DNA from: Sphaerolaimus hirsutus
Taxonomy: Eukaryota; Nematoda; Chromadorea; Monhysterida; Sphaerolaimidae
Length of the DNA stretch: 64,000 bases
Direction: 5' to 3'
Assembly: GCA_964036195.1 (NCBI GenBank)
Contig: OZ038458.1
Coordinates: forward strand, 19,233,832 to 19,297,831
Below the pieces are notes generated by a model, which saw only the letters and a program-made list of their open reading frames with translations, did not search any database and was not told the DNA's origin. This document shows, piece by piece, positions 23,965 through 45,800 of this stretch (position 1 is its first letter; each line of letters opens with the position of its first letter). The position numbers and the translations under genes were made by a program.

Positions 23965-24493
23965 TTGTTAAACTCGATTGAGAGGGACCTGCGTAGTTTT
24001 ACCGGCGGTGATTCAATCCATAAAAACTCTCCAGAAAACCAGTGGCGCGACAAAACGGAACAGCGTCAAATTTAGTGAATGAATCACTCACCAACGTAAT
24101 CAAAGTGGTGAAATTGCATGATTAATCACTGCAGAATGATGACGTTAGAATTCGTAGAACATTTTAACGATCTGCGAACTCAGTCTAGTGTAATATGGAG
24201 AAAAACGCTATCGTAAATATAAGATGTGAAAAATACACATATTTATGTAAACGGTACAATGACGTCCGCCTGAAGAGCAACAAAAATATGACTCAACAGA
24301 AAAATGAACAGTTGTTTTATATGACGATTCTTATTAATAAAGCGATACGCGACATCAACACGACTTAGCGAACAGGTGAACTAGAGAATGCTATGCAATA
24401 ACGCGACAATGACTACATAAGAAAAGTACGCAAAATTAATTGAAACTGACTAACAACCCGCTCAAGTAAACCGCAAAATTCTAAATATAACAA
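23965..24493. other. Spacer between TMPPE and LONP1
   Basis: 530 bp between the TMPPE start codon and the LONP1 stop codon. It is AT-rich and should contain the TMPPE promoter and 5' UTR and the LONP1 3' UTR. No repeat termini or exons are seen. Confidence 0.4.
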
Positions 24494-35527
<11,034 letters not shown>

Positions 35528-36034
35528 TTTGAAGCTGAAATTTCTTTAAATAGGAAAATGTCAGAGTGAATGCTGATTGGCCGCTTAAAAGTAGAGGTTT
35601 GAACCTCTGCATCACAGTGGATGCATATCTGAAGAAACAAACAAAAAATTCAATATCATTTCAGTAAATTGCTTCATTATGCTAATTAACGCATGATTTT
35701 GAAATACATTTAAAATTCCCGTAACATATCCATACAGTAACTGATCCAAACGGACAAATTGGATCACTGATTAGGTAGCAACAACCCTAAAAAAATCGTA
35801 AAGCACAATATCCCGAAAAGATAGAAAAAACGGAGACAGGGTACGAGTAGCTGTTCTCTGGAATTTGGCACCGTGCCAAGTTACGAACACCACCAAGAAC
35901 AACCGCCTCAGAATAATTACCAAAGGAATGGAATGGTCCAAAAAGCAAAAAAGCGAGTGGACGCTTAAAACAGTGATGCGAAAAAATTACGCCAAATCGC
36001 CCACACTAATCATTATTTCCAAAAAAGATAATTA
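35528..36034. other. Spacer between LONP1 and SPCS1
   Basis: About 500 bp holding the LONP1 promoter (just above 35527) and the 3' region of SPCS1. I see no repeat termini and no coding signal. Confidence 0.4.
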
Positions 36035-37378
36035 TCACTTGCGTTTCTTCTTACTGTCATATTTGGTCGCAGTAGTACCGACGGCATCGTATGTTCCCTT
36101 CTCGCCGGGGTCTTTTTGCCACTGAAAATGGAAAATTGTAGGCATGAACATGAGAATGGCAATTTGAAGAAAAGGTAGATTCAAAGTAAAAAGTTTACGT
36201 TTCTTTTCACTTTTTACTTGACACAGGGGTCTCGAATAGGGGGGGGGGGTTACCCCCCCCCCCAAACCGCCCAGCTTTCCCGAAGGCCGCTCAGCTATCT
36301 AACTATCCCGGAGGCAAAATTTTGGGCTACTACCCCCTATCTGGAGCGATTTTTGATAAACTATACCACAATTGGCGCTCCCGCTGTTCTTCATACTTTT
36401 TTATAGATTTTCACCTCCAAAGTACTAGTTTTTGTTCCTATTTACCTATTTTCAGCTATTGTAGTACTATATGCGCTTGTATACCCATTTTGAGCTATTT
36501 TACACCCACTTTTAGCGATTTTTTGCCCTTTTCTTCCTTCTACACCCTGGAATAGCCTATATAGCGAACCACCACAACCCCCCCCCCCAAACAAAAAATT
36601 GTGAAGGCTTTCTATCCCGAAGGCCGCTCAGCTATCTATCCAACCACTCGGAGGGTCAAAATTCAAGATACCCCTGACTTGCCATTTCACTTAGCACTTT
36701 TAATTTACTTTTCAACCTCGGAAATTCACCCAGGATTAGTGATGTAAAAAGCGCCAGGACTTTGGCGCCAAGCGCCATGGCGCTTTTCCGACACGAGCGC
36801 CAAGAGCCGGCGCCAGAGCAAAATGGCGCCAAGCGTCAGAAGCGCCATGGCTCTTTTTGCTTTGGCGCTAGCGCCATGGCGCTTTTACATCACTACCCCG
36901 GTTCTATTAATTTCGTTGAAAAGACACTAGACAGCGCATACGGCAGTGAACCCACTATCATACAGACAACGTAACCCAAAAACTGACCACCACCAACAAC
37001 AAAACTAAATAAAAGACATACCTTCAAGCCGGTCTGCTTTCTGAAACAAGGCCATGGGGGCAAAACAACAATGCAGGCGATTACGAAGCCAGCCATTACA
37101 GCGAAAACCGCATACGAGAGTTGTTGAAGAAAAAATCCCACCGCGAAGCCTATCACCCCGCTCAGCACTGAAAAATGAGGGCGTAATGACGAGAATTGAC
37201 GTGGACAACAAAATTTGGAACGATGCCAAAATGTCGTGGCATTTTAACGTGGCTGTTATGGGAGGTCAAGAAAGAACAGCTAACCCAAAATATATTGGAA
37301 AATGTGTTCGGAACGCCGCTGTCCCTCGTAATCCATGTGCGTCGAGATGGACGACATCAATTTGTTTACGAAATCCAT
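36035..37378 (-). CDS. SPCS1: SPCS1, signal peptidase complex subunit 1 (12 kDa), 3 exons
   Basis: Non-catalytic two-pass subunit of the ER signal peptidase complex. Minus-strand exons: 37378-37285, 37167-37022 and 36121-36035. The sum is 327 nt in frame, giving 108 residues (human 102). It starts MDFVNKLMSSISTHMDYEGQ, matching the conserved MDYKGQKLAEQ of the human protein. TM1 (VLSGVIGFAVGFFLQQ), TM2 (SYAVFAVMAGFVIACIVVL) and the family signature LPPWPCFRK follow. The C-terminal exon adds WQKDPGEKGTYDAVG and a lysine-rich end (KYDSKKKRK). Splice sites are GT-AG; the first donor is GTTAGC. The GGCGCC element at 36737-36895 lies in intron 2. Confidence 0.95.
36235..36660. repeat. Decayed relative of the 21685 element, SPCS1 intron 2
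   Basis: Contains the same segments as 21685-22152 in opposite orientation: GGGGGGTTACCCCCCC, CCCGAAGGC(C)GCTCAGCTATCTA, and TTTTGGGCTACTACCCCCTATCTGGAGCGAT. Clean ends and a duplication are not evident. Confidence 0.65.
36737..36895. mobile_element. TAGTGATG / CATCACTA element with GGCGCC interior, SPCS1 intron 2
   Basis: TIR TAGTGATGTAAAAAGCGCC at the left and GGCGCTTTTACATCACTA at the right. Flanking 8-mers CCCAGGAT and CCCCGGTT match at 5 of 8 positions, so the TSD is decayed. The interior is GGCGCCAAGCGCCATGGCGC repeats. Same family as 20006-20903. Confidence 0.75.
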
Positions 37379-37965
37379 CGCGAATGTTTCTAATGGGGAT
37401 TTCCACCTCTGTACGCTCCTCCTACTTAATACTGCTGGGCGTTTTGCCAAAAGCAACTATTTTGCACGTTTTATCTAAAAGACAAAACGCGCAACCACTG
37501 TCGCAATCATGTGACCAAAAAATTGGACACACGACCACGACAACCCCCCATCCTATGCACCAGGGGCCACTGGTCGGGAACACCCCCTACATAAAAATAC
37601 AATCCCAATATAGGAGGTAGAACCCTATATTGAGTCTAGGTGCAGACCCAAGTGGGTCTGACTTGAGCTCTGGCTGTCTAGGGAGCTGGTTTTATACTGG
37701 GTGGGTGACAGAGGTTAGAGCAGTTACACTAACACAGTGGGCGGAGCCTGCATGCAAGCTCTGCAAGCAAGCTGCTTTCAGGGGGCAGTCCCAGATTCTG
37801 TTAACTGCAAAGTAAGATGTCAAATGTCATGCAGTGTCAATTATCATGACAAATGCAAAGTAAAGTGTCAATTGTCACGCAAATTTAAGTAATAAAATAT
37901 TCTTTTATTGATTGACATGACATTTGACATTTGAGATTTGACATTTTACTTAACACTGTACATGG

Positions 37966-38094
37966 TCTGGAATTGGCACCAGCTGGCTCTGTTTGGACAT
38001 GTTTGCTGTGGTCTGGAATTGGCACCAGCTGGCTCTGTTTGGACATGTTTGCTGTGGTCTAGAATTGGCACCAGCTGGCTCTGTTTGGACATTT
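37966..38094. repeat. 46-bp tandem repeat, about 2.8 copies
   Basis: Unit starts GGTCTGGAATTGGCACCAGC and ends TTTGGACATGTTTGCTGT. The unit begins with the right terminus of the GGTGCCACTCCC family, so the array probably arose by tandem duplication of the element's edge plus its flank. Confidence 0.85.
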
Positions 38095-38350
38095 CAAATG
38101 CAAAGTCAAATGTGAAATGTAAAGTAAAGAGTAAAGTGTCAAATGTAAAGTAAAATGTGAAATGTAAAGAAAAGTATGAAATGTAAAGTAAAGAGTAAAG
38201 TGTCAAATGTAAAGTAAAATGTGAAATGTAAAGAAAAGTATGAAATGTAAAGTCAAATGCAAAGTCAAATGTCAAATGTAAAGAAAAGTGTCAAATGTAA
38301 AGTCAAATGCAATGTCAAATGTAAAGTCAAATGTAAAGTAAAGTGTCAAT
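38095..38350. repeat. Tandem AAATGTAAAGT minisatellite
   Basis: More than 20 irregular units of AAATG(T/C)(A/G)AAGT(A/C). The same AAATGTCAAATGTAAAG motif builds the interior of the palindromic family, so this looks like an expanded internal segment of one element. Confidence 0.8.
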
Positions 38351-38475
38351 TGTGTATCCAAATCTTATTTTTTGTATCCAAATCTTATGTTTTTTTTTGT
38401 ATCCAAATCTTACTTCGAAAAGTAAGATTTGGATACAAAAACATAAGATTTGGATACAAAAAAATAAGATTTGGA
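38350..38475. repeat. Palindrome of ATCCAAATCTTA units
   Basis: Three TATCCAAATCTTA(T/C) units on the left are followed, after TTCGAAAAG, by three inverse TAAGATTTGGATACAAAA units. The structure could form a perfect hairpin. A single TAAGATTTGGATACAC copy also occurs at 21030. Confidence 0.8.
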
Positions 38476-39826
38476 ATAAATAAAAAATAAGCTTAAAATG
38501 GTTAGTAGGCCTAAGCTTAAAATGGTTAGTTGGGCTAATTTTTTACCTAAGCCTAAGCCTAAGCTTAAGCCCAAAATAGTGAATTTTCCTAGAAAGTAGT
38601 TGGTAGAATAAAGAGAACACGTTTCATTAAAAAAGAAAACACGTTTCGTTAAGCTTTTTACTTTACCTGTAAAAAACCCACTTGTATATTGTCACCATCC
38701 CAAAAAGAGTCGTCAAAAAAGCGTATAGACATGAAAAAACCTTTCTAATGGCCGAAAATCAGGCGAAACCAATTTTCTTTATATTTTTTGTATCACGGGT
38801 CAGTCGTGGGATTGTTCTGGATATTGCGAGTTGTTTTTTACCCTTATTTTGATCTCAGCTGGAGAAATACGGCTTTCTTTGCAGCGATAAAATTTACGAA
38901 CGTGATGCAGGAATCGAGCACGTCGTATTCTACATAATTTGGCTCAATTGCCGGCATGGCAATTTTTCTTTCGGGATGTTACGTTTTTCTCGTACAACTG
39001 TTTCCATCAATGTTTCGTAATCCGTTAAGTTCCGCACTTTTGCCACCGAATGGATCATTTTTCATCTCCATCAACAGTAGTTGACTGAATCCTTATATCG
39101 GCAAACACAATTGCATTAAAACAGAATTATCAGATCAGGGGACAGTCCCGCACCCTGTTAAGTGTGAAGTAAAATGTGAAATGTCAAAAAAAAGATTTGC
39201 CCGACATTAGACACTTACAATTTTCAATTTACACGGTGCGGGGCTGCCATCTGGGAGTATTTATTGTAAACTAGTGCGTGTAGGTTCATTGGTGCACTAT
39301 ACACTGAAAGGATCGGGTCACGTATGAACACTTGGCCCTCAGCCCAGTTACCATTTGCGTGTTATACGAACGAGAGTGAAAGCTCAAAGTTAGCTTAAAA
39401 TCGCTCAAATTTACTCCACTTTGCAAATTTTCACATTGATAATCGCTATTTTCGTTTATATACATGGTTATAGAGCTAGTGTTAGCCTATTTTATTTATA
39501 TTTTTAACTGATTTCGGAATTTTGTACGGCTGCCAAGTTCTCACTACGCTCGCCAAGTACGGGGACTCTTCCCACTGAAAATTTCTGCGCGTTTTTGCGC
39601 CGTCGGAACTGATACGGAAACAAGAAAAAAGTGCTGAGTGCAAAATATGATTAAAACATTTCGGAAAATCACTGGCGGCCTTTTTCGACATAACTAAAAA
39701 AACATTAATACCGCTTTTGAGTTATCAGTTCCACGCAAACGTAAATGAAATTTTCAGTGTGTGGTGCGCCATTCCCAAATTTTCTAATCAGAGCTATTCC
39801 CTTGCAATTTTCCCAGAGCACAAAAA

Positions 39827-42800
39827 TCACAGATTTGCCTTCAGCCACGATTCAATTTCTCGCTGGTTTTCACTCAGCCACACAATATTCTCTTTTCCTT
39901 CCTTAATTGTCTGCTGAAAACTGCGCTCAAACTTCTTCGCGCTTGGTGTTGTTTCCAGGAAATTCTCCAGCTGGGTAGAACAAATTACGTTTTAGTGCAT
40001 GGTGACGGCAGTGCACTATTCCGCATGTAAACCCATCCCGCATGTTGACCCGGAACACATTTAACTATACCTGGCATGTTGAAAATAGGTAATAAAACAC
40101 ATGACCTAGTTATTTTGAAGGTGAAAATCTATAAGAAGTATGAAAATTGGGGAATTTTGGTGAAAATTAGGGTAAAATTGCTCAAAAGCGCTCCAGATAG
40201 CTAGGCAATTTGCGGGTGGGGGGGGGGGGGGTGGGTGTTCAGGGGAATGTAGCCAAAAAAATTGCGCCAGGGATAGATTTGTTACCTGGGCTGGGCTGGG
40301 GCGGGCGGGGCTGGGCGGTTTGGGGTGGTGTTACCCACCCCCCTTTCTTACCCCTGCAGGCATAATGTGGCTATAATGGATTACATGCGGAATTGGCTTT
40401 GATGCGGAATGGGCCCTAGCCCATGGTGACACTGACTGAAAACTTGTGACAAACCTTGTCGATTTGGCTGCTTTCCCAAATCTTTAGCGCAAAACGGATT
40501 ATCCGCCAGTTGCCCGGCACGCTGAAAACGACTTTTGATAGTTAGTTCGATCCACTACACATTAGGATGGTCCCTTTATTTACTATATTTTCTCTGCTAC
40601 TGTATTTCCTCAAATGAACCCCCCCTCCAAAATATACCAGGTTCTGGGAGCTGGGAAACATAATCCTTCAATATACCCCAGTATAATAGAAAAATAGTGT
40701 ATAATCAAAGGAAATAAGGCTACACTCACTTTTCTAGCATGGGCCAGTTATCTATAATGAAATCCACTATCAGAGTTCCACCAAATTCTGTCAATCCTAC
40801 CTTCTCAAGTATTGTTGTGATATCTGATAGCTGGAAGCCACTGCTTTCTCTAAGAGGAGCTTGGAGCAGCATGAAGTTTTGAAGTGTGAAATTAGAAATG
40901 TGTTTACATATTGTGCCTGCACACACTAGTTTTCTACCAAAATTTTAAAACTTTAGGAAAACACATAAAAGGTGTTGGATGCATTTTAGTCAACAGTGTT
41001 TTTGTTTATCGACATCAATGGTAATTGATACAAAACTCATTCTGGTCAAATGCATTCAAAGCTGATTTATGAGTTTTCAAATTTCCAATTCAGTTTTGAA
41101 TTTTTTTAAATTTCAGTAGAAAACTTGTGGTAGGGCCATTTTTTGCTCTTTTTGTTAGCAGAGTAGAAATGCCAACTGTAATATTTGTTCCTTCTTCCTC
41201 CCTGCACAGGCCAGTCCTTCAAAAATAGCTGTCCTCTCATGTGGTGCTTTCTCTACTGCCAGTTTTCTCCATAACAATTCAAATGCTGCATCATTTGTCT
41301 TCACCATGCTGCAGTACTGAGTGGCATGGAATGAATTGGGTTGCCTAAAATGTTTTCAGTACATTTTAGATCGTATTTTAAACTAGGTTAACCCGCTTTG
41401 AATAATGTTGTTGTCGTTGAATTTTCAGAAAAAAATGGAGATTTTCAGGATTACTTCAAATAGCAATATAGTACATAGCTAAGAAGAAGCTATAAAAGGG
41501 TTAATAATTTGGCATATTGTTACACAGTGCATCAGGGACGTATCCAGGATTTTTGAGCGGGGGGGGCTGCTTGTTTACGGAGGCCGGCGAGGGGGGGGGG
41601 GGCTCAGCCCCCCCCCCCCCTAAAATTTTAGCTACATAGTGGCGGAATGGCGCCATGGCGCTGGAGCCATTTGTAGGCGCCACGCCATGGCGCCATTGGC
41701 GTTGGCGCCAGCGCCATGGAACGCCGTATATGTATGTAAATATACATACAAAACAGCAAAAAGCACAACATTGAGTGTATTTATAGCGATTTGCGACCAC
41801 ATGGAGCAAATCTGATGATAATACCTTATGTCTGGTGAAGAATGCGCGCTTGCGCGCAAAATTTTTCACGCTGACGTTGAAAAAGTCGCATTTTCCGGTC
41901 ACTTTCTGGTCTCGCCCCGGGAAGGGGGGGGGCTGCAGCCCCCCCCCCCCCGCCCCCCCCTGGATACGGCCCTGCAGTGCATTTATTCTGGAGAGTAATC
42001 GACCTGTTGTAAATAAAATTGGATTACATACACTGTCATTGGATTGCATACAGTGTTTCATTTTAAAAATTGGATGACAATTTTTTAAGTTGAATCGAGT
42101 AGCCTGAAATGACTGACGTGTTACATGTACTGAGTGGTTCTGTCTGACATTGTGTCATAAGATCCTTGCTCAAATTCCATGATTTCTCAATACAGTCTTT
42201 TCCTCCATAAAAACACATCAAATTTGTAACCTTTGTGATGATCTCTCTGTGATGGGATGGATGTATTTTCAAAGGGTATTTGGTAAGTAATTTAATGGAA
42301 CTAAATGTGAACCTACTCTTCATATACATCATTTGTGCTGTCAGTTTTCCAACCATATTTATCATAGACATTTCTCATTAATTGTTGCATGTAAAGCTGC
42401 AAGGTATTTACAATTTTTAATACACTCTTCAAAGATTTCCAAAAACTATTTACCTTTGTCACGTTGTTGGCAGACGTAAACCTGAACTTTTCCATCAAAT
42501 TTTCCAGGTTCTTCAAAATCTCCAGCCAAACAAAGTTGTCTGTTTCAGTTGGTAGGAAGCTTAACAGTTGCAATGCATCAGTATATCCAATCCTATGAGC
42601 TTCAGCCAGGTTAAATGCATCATCAACCAGAGTGCACTTGGTGATAGCATCCATACCCTGTTTTTGTGTTTTTGCACAATTTGTTGCATGTAGATACCAA
42701 ATTAAGAGCTGATTAAAGGAATATTTAACAAATAAAATACTGACACTGTAGTATTTTCTGAGCATTTCTGCCAGCATGGGATACATTGCTTTTGGGTACA

Positions 42801-45800
42801 AAGTCCGGAAGAAACCCTCATTCTCTGGGTTAATAAGTGGTAAACTCTCTCCCTTAAAGGGACCAATATGTGCTGGATCCCCTGGAAAAAGTATAGGTAC
42901 ATTGATTACCATTGACGAGATATGTACTGGTGGTCAAAAGATAGAATACCATTGTATGGTCAGTTTTCAAGTGCATTCAATTTGCCATTCAAATGCACAG
43001 CAACTTATTCATTGGTGTTTAGGCAAAACGCTGATGATTTTGGCAGAGTGATACTGCTGCCATAATTCGTTCTAGGTTGATGATTGATATTATACTGCAA
43101 TGATACTTGAATGCAGTGATCCACAAATTGACTTCTAGAAGATCAGTTTTTCATCCAACACATACTGCTTGAATGTAAATGAATACATTGTATAATGTAT
43201 TTTTTAGTGATGTATTTGATAAAAAAAGTCAGGAGTACTTTGTAAATTCCCATACCATTGGGTGTTAGCCAGATAAATTGTTTTGGATCAGAAGGTCCTC
43301 CCTCATCCACAGTACTGTACCATATTGGAATATACCACGTGTAGCTGTAAAAAAAATAGAAAAGAATGATTGTTATTTTCTGATCGTACATGACCTACTT
43401 GAAAGGGGATGTTTCCTCAGGATTACCCAGACTGAATTTTTCTTGACTGAGCATGTACACCTTCTCCCCATTTGGTGTATTTGATTCAGTCACAACAACT
43501 AATGGATAGCGATTTTGATTTGTCCATGTTTTGGCAATTTCCTCCAGGTTCAGTTTCCCACCATCCCAGCCTTGGGTCTCTGACTCCACCTGGTTTGTAT
43601 TACACTACTGTGCAGGATAGTTGAGACTGTACACACTGAATGCACACAACATTTGGATACCATGGGTAGGTATGCTGGGCATTGACTGCTTCTTGTATTG
43701 TGATGTGCAGATATTGTGTAAATATGTAGTAACATTTTCTTTCAGTTTTTTGTGTTTTGGATAAGTTTGAATATTTGAACAAGTGTGATTTGCACCAATC
43801 CTCCATTTTCTCTATGGTTGGACAGTCTCAACTATTCTGTACAGTAGCATACTTGGCCTACTATATATATTGTTTATGTGTACATTTTTTAAAGTGTACA
43901 CAAATATGTTAATGCTTTAGCCTAATGCTAAAGGTTTCTCACCTGAGACAAGCTATCCCATAGATTAGTGTGATTTGCATTTCCATATGCATATGTTGAT
44001 ATATAATGCTGGAAATGGAAACAACAGTTTTCAGTTTAAAGCTGGAACATGGAAACAACACTGTCAACATTTTCAGCTCACTTTAAGACCATTTTGGAAA
44101 TTCTCAGACCCCATCAGTTTTTGTGTCATTCTGAGAATTGAGGCACCCTGAAATAACAAAGCTGTACATACTTTTTCAAGCATTTCAGGCTTAAAAACTA
44201 TAGATGACTCCTCACTTTTTTGTATGTAAGCTCATTTAGTGCAGTGTACATGTCATTGACTGTAGCAACTTTGAAATACATGGGTATTTGGATATCCGGG
44301 TTTTGGTCCATTCTTTTTGCATCATGTGATGCTGTTATGGCCAATCTATCGTCCTGTGTAAAATATGAACAGAAAGTGCACATAAGAATTAGAAGCAATA
44401 GATAAATTAATTTTTAAATGAAACTCAGGTGCAAGGATGGGGTTACCCTTCATTTTCAAGAGTACTTAGTTGAAATTTGTGAAGCTAACCATTCTCAGCT
44501 CTGCACCTGCAATGGCTCCTCCCACATAGGACATGAATGTTGCAAATCCTTCATTTAGCCACATGTCATCCCACCAACGAAGAGTGACCAGGTTTCCGAA
44601 CCACTTAAATTAAATGAGCAAATTTATATGAACAGTGGTGAACATTAAATGTGTTGCTTATTATTAGAGAGGTTGCAGGCTTTTACAATGTGAAACATGC
44701 TATTTATTACCTCGAATATTATTCTGCATGTGTTATTTTTTCGCAGTCTATTTTTTACTGTGGAGTGTGGTATTATTCGAGAGTGGAAGTTGTTCATTCA
44801 TCAGAATTTTCACTAGGATTCGCAATGAATTTTAGTAAAAAACTACACACTGAATTCTGCATCACCGAAGTGTCTTACGTAAAACGACGTTTTCTGCCGT
44901 AAATTTTGCATCAAAACTCTGGGTTAACGTTTTAAAACGTTTTTATCGGCAGTGCATAATTCCGCATGTAAACCCATCCCGCATGTTGACCCGGAACACA
45001 TGTAATTATACCTGACATGTTGAAAATAGGTAATAAAACACATGACCTAGTTATTTTGAAGTTGAAAATCTATAAGAAGTATGAAAATTAGGGAATTTTG
45101 TTGAAAATTAGGGTAAAATTGCTCAAAAGCGCTCCAGATAGCTAGATAGCTAGGCAATTTGCGGGTGGGGGGTGTTCAGGGGAATGTAGCCAAAAAATTT
45201 GCGCCAGGGATAGATAGATATTTAGCTGGGTGTTTTGGGGTGGTGTTACCCACCCCCCTTTCTTACCCCTGCGGGCATAATGTGTCTATAATGGGTCTAC
45301 ATGCGGAATGGGCTTTGATGCGGAATGGGCCCTAGCCGTTTTTATCGGCCGCATCAGCTCAGCACCCATGAATTTTCTTTTTCTCACCTGATGAGATACC
45401 TCATGGGCAATAGTTTCTGCAATCTTGATCTTATCGCTTGGAGTGCTACTTTCCGGTGCATACAGAAGTCTCCCTTTATCATTGTATATTATCAACCCCC
45501 AGTTCTCCATGGCTCCATTCTTGAAGTCGGGACATGCGACCATGTCTGGTGTTTAACACATTAGAAAAATTGGGAACTTTGTTATGAGAAGTGTCTTCCA
45601 GTGCACTAACCCAATTTGCGCAGGGGGTAGTCGATTTTGAAAAAGTTGTTGAAAAACTGCACCACTTTTGGCGCCAATTCTGCTCCGAATTGTGTTTGCT
45701 TTTTGGCCGCTCTTGTAGACCACAACCGAAACTGTGAAGCGATATTGAAGTAGTGCCGCTGATTTAAAAAGGCACCTGGCACTGGAAAATTTGTTTTATT

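Larger units (their letters stand above)
37379..39826. other. 2.4-kb repeat-dominated spacer between SPCS1 and the aminopeptidase
   Basis: From left: the SPCS1 promoter; a GGGGGCAGTCCC...GGAATTGGCACC family element (about 37785-37978) followed by a 46-bp tandem repeat, a long AAATGTAAAGT tandem array, a palindrome of TATCCAAATCTTA units (38350-38475), and CCTAAG repeats near 38555; then unique AT-rich sequence. A further GGGGACAGTCCC...GGGGCTGCC element is at about 39136-39255. Nothing here reads as an exon. Confidence 0.55.

Noticed and set aside
37054-37620. 188-codon plus-strand open frame
   Set aside because: Overlaps SPCS1 exons 1 and 2 on the other strand and runs through its introns; no similarity.
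41501-42061. 186-codon minus-strand frame
   Set aside because: Runs across the hAT-like element at 41533-41974, including G/C runs; the element has no coding function.
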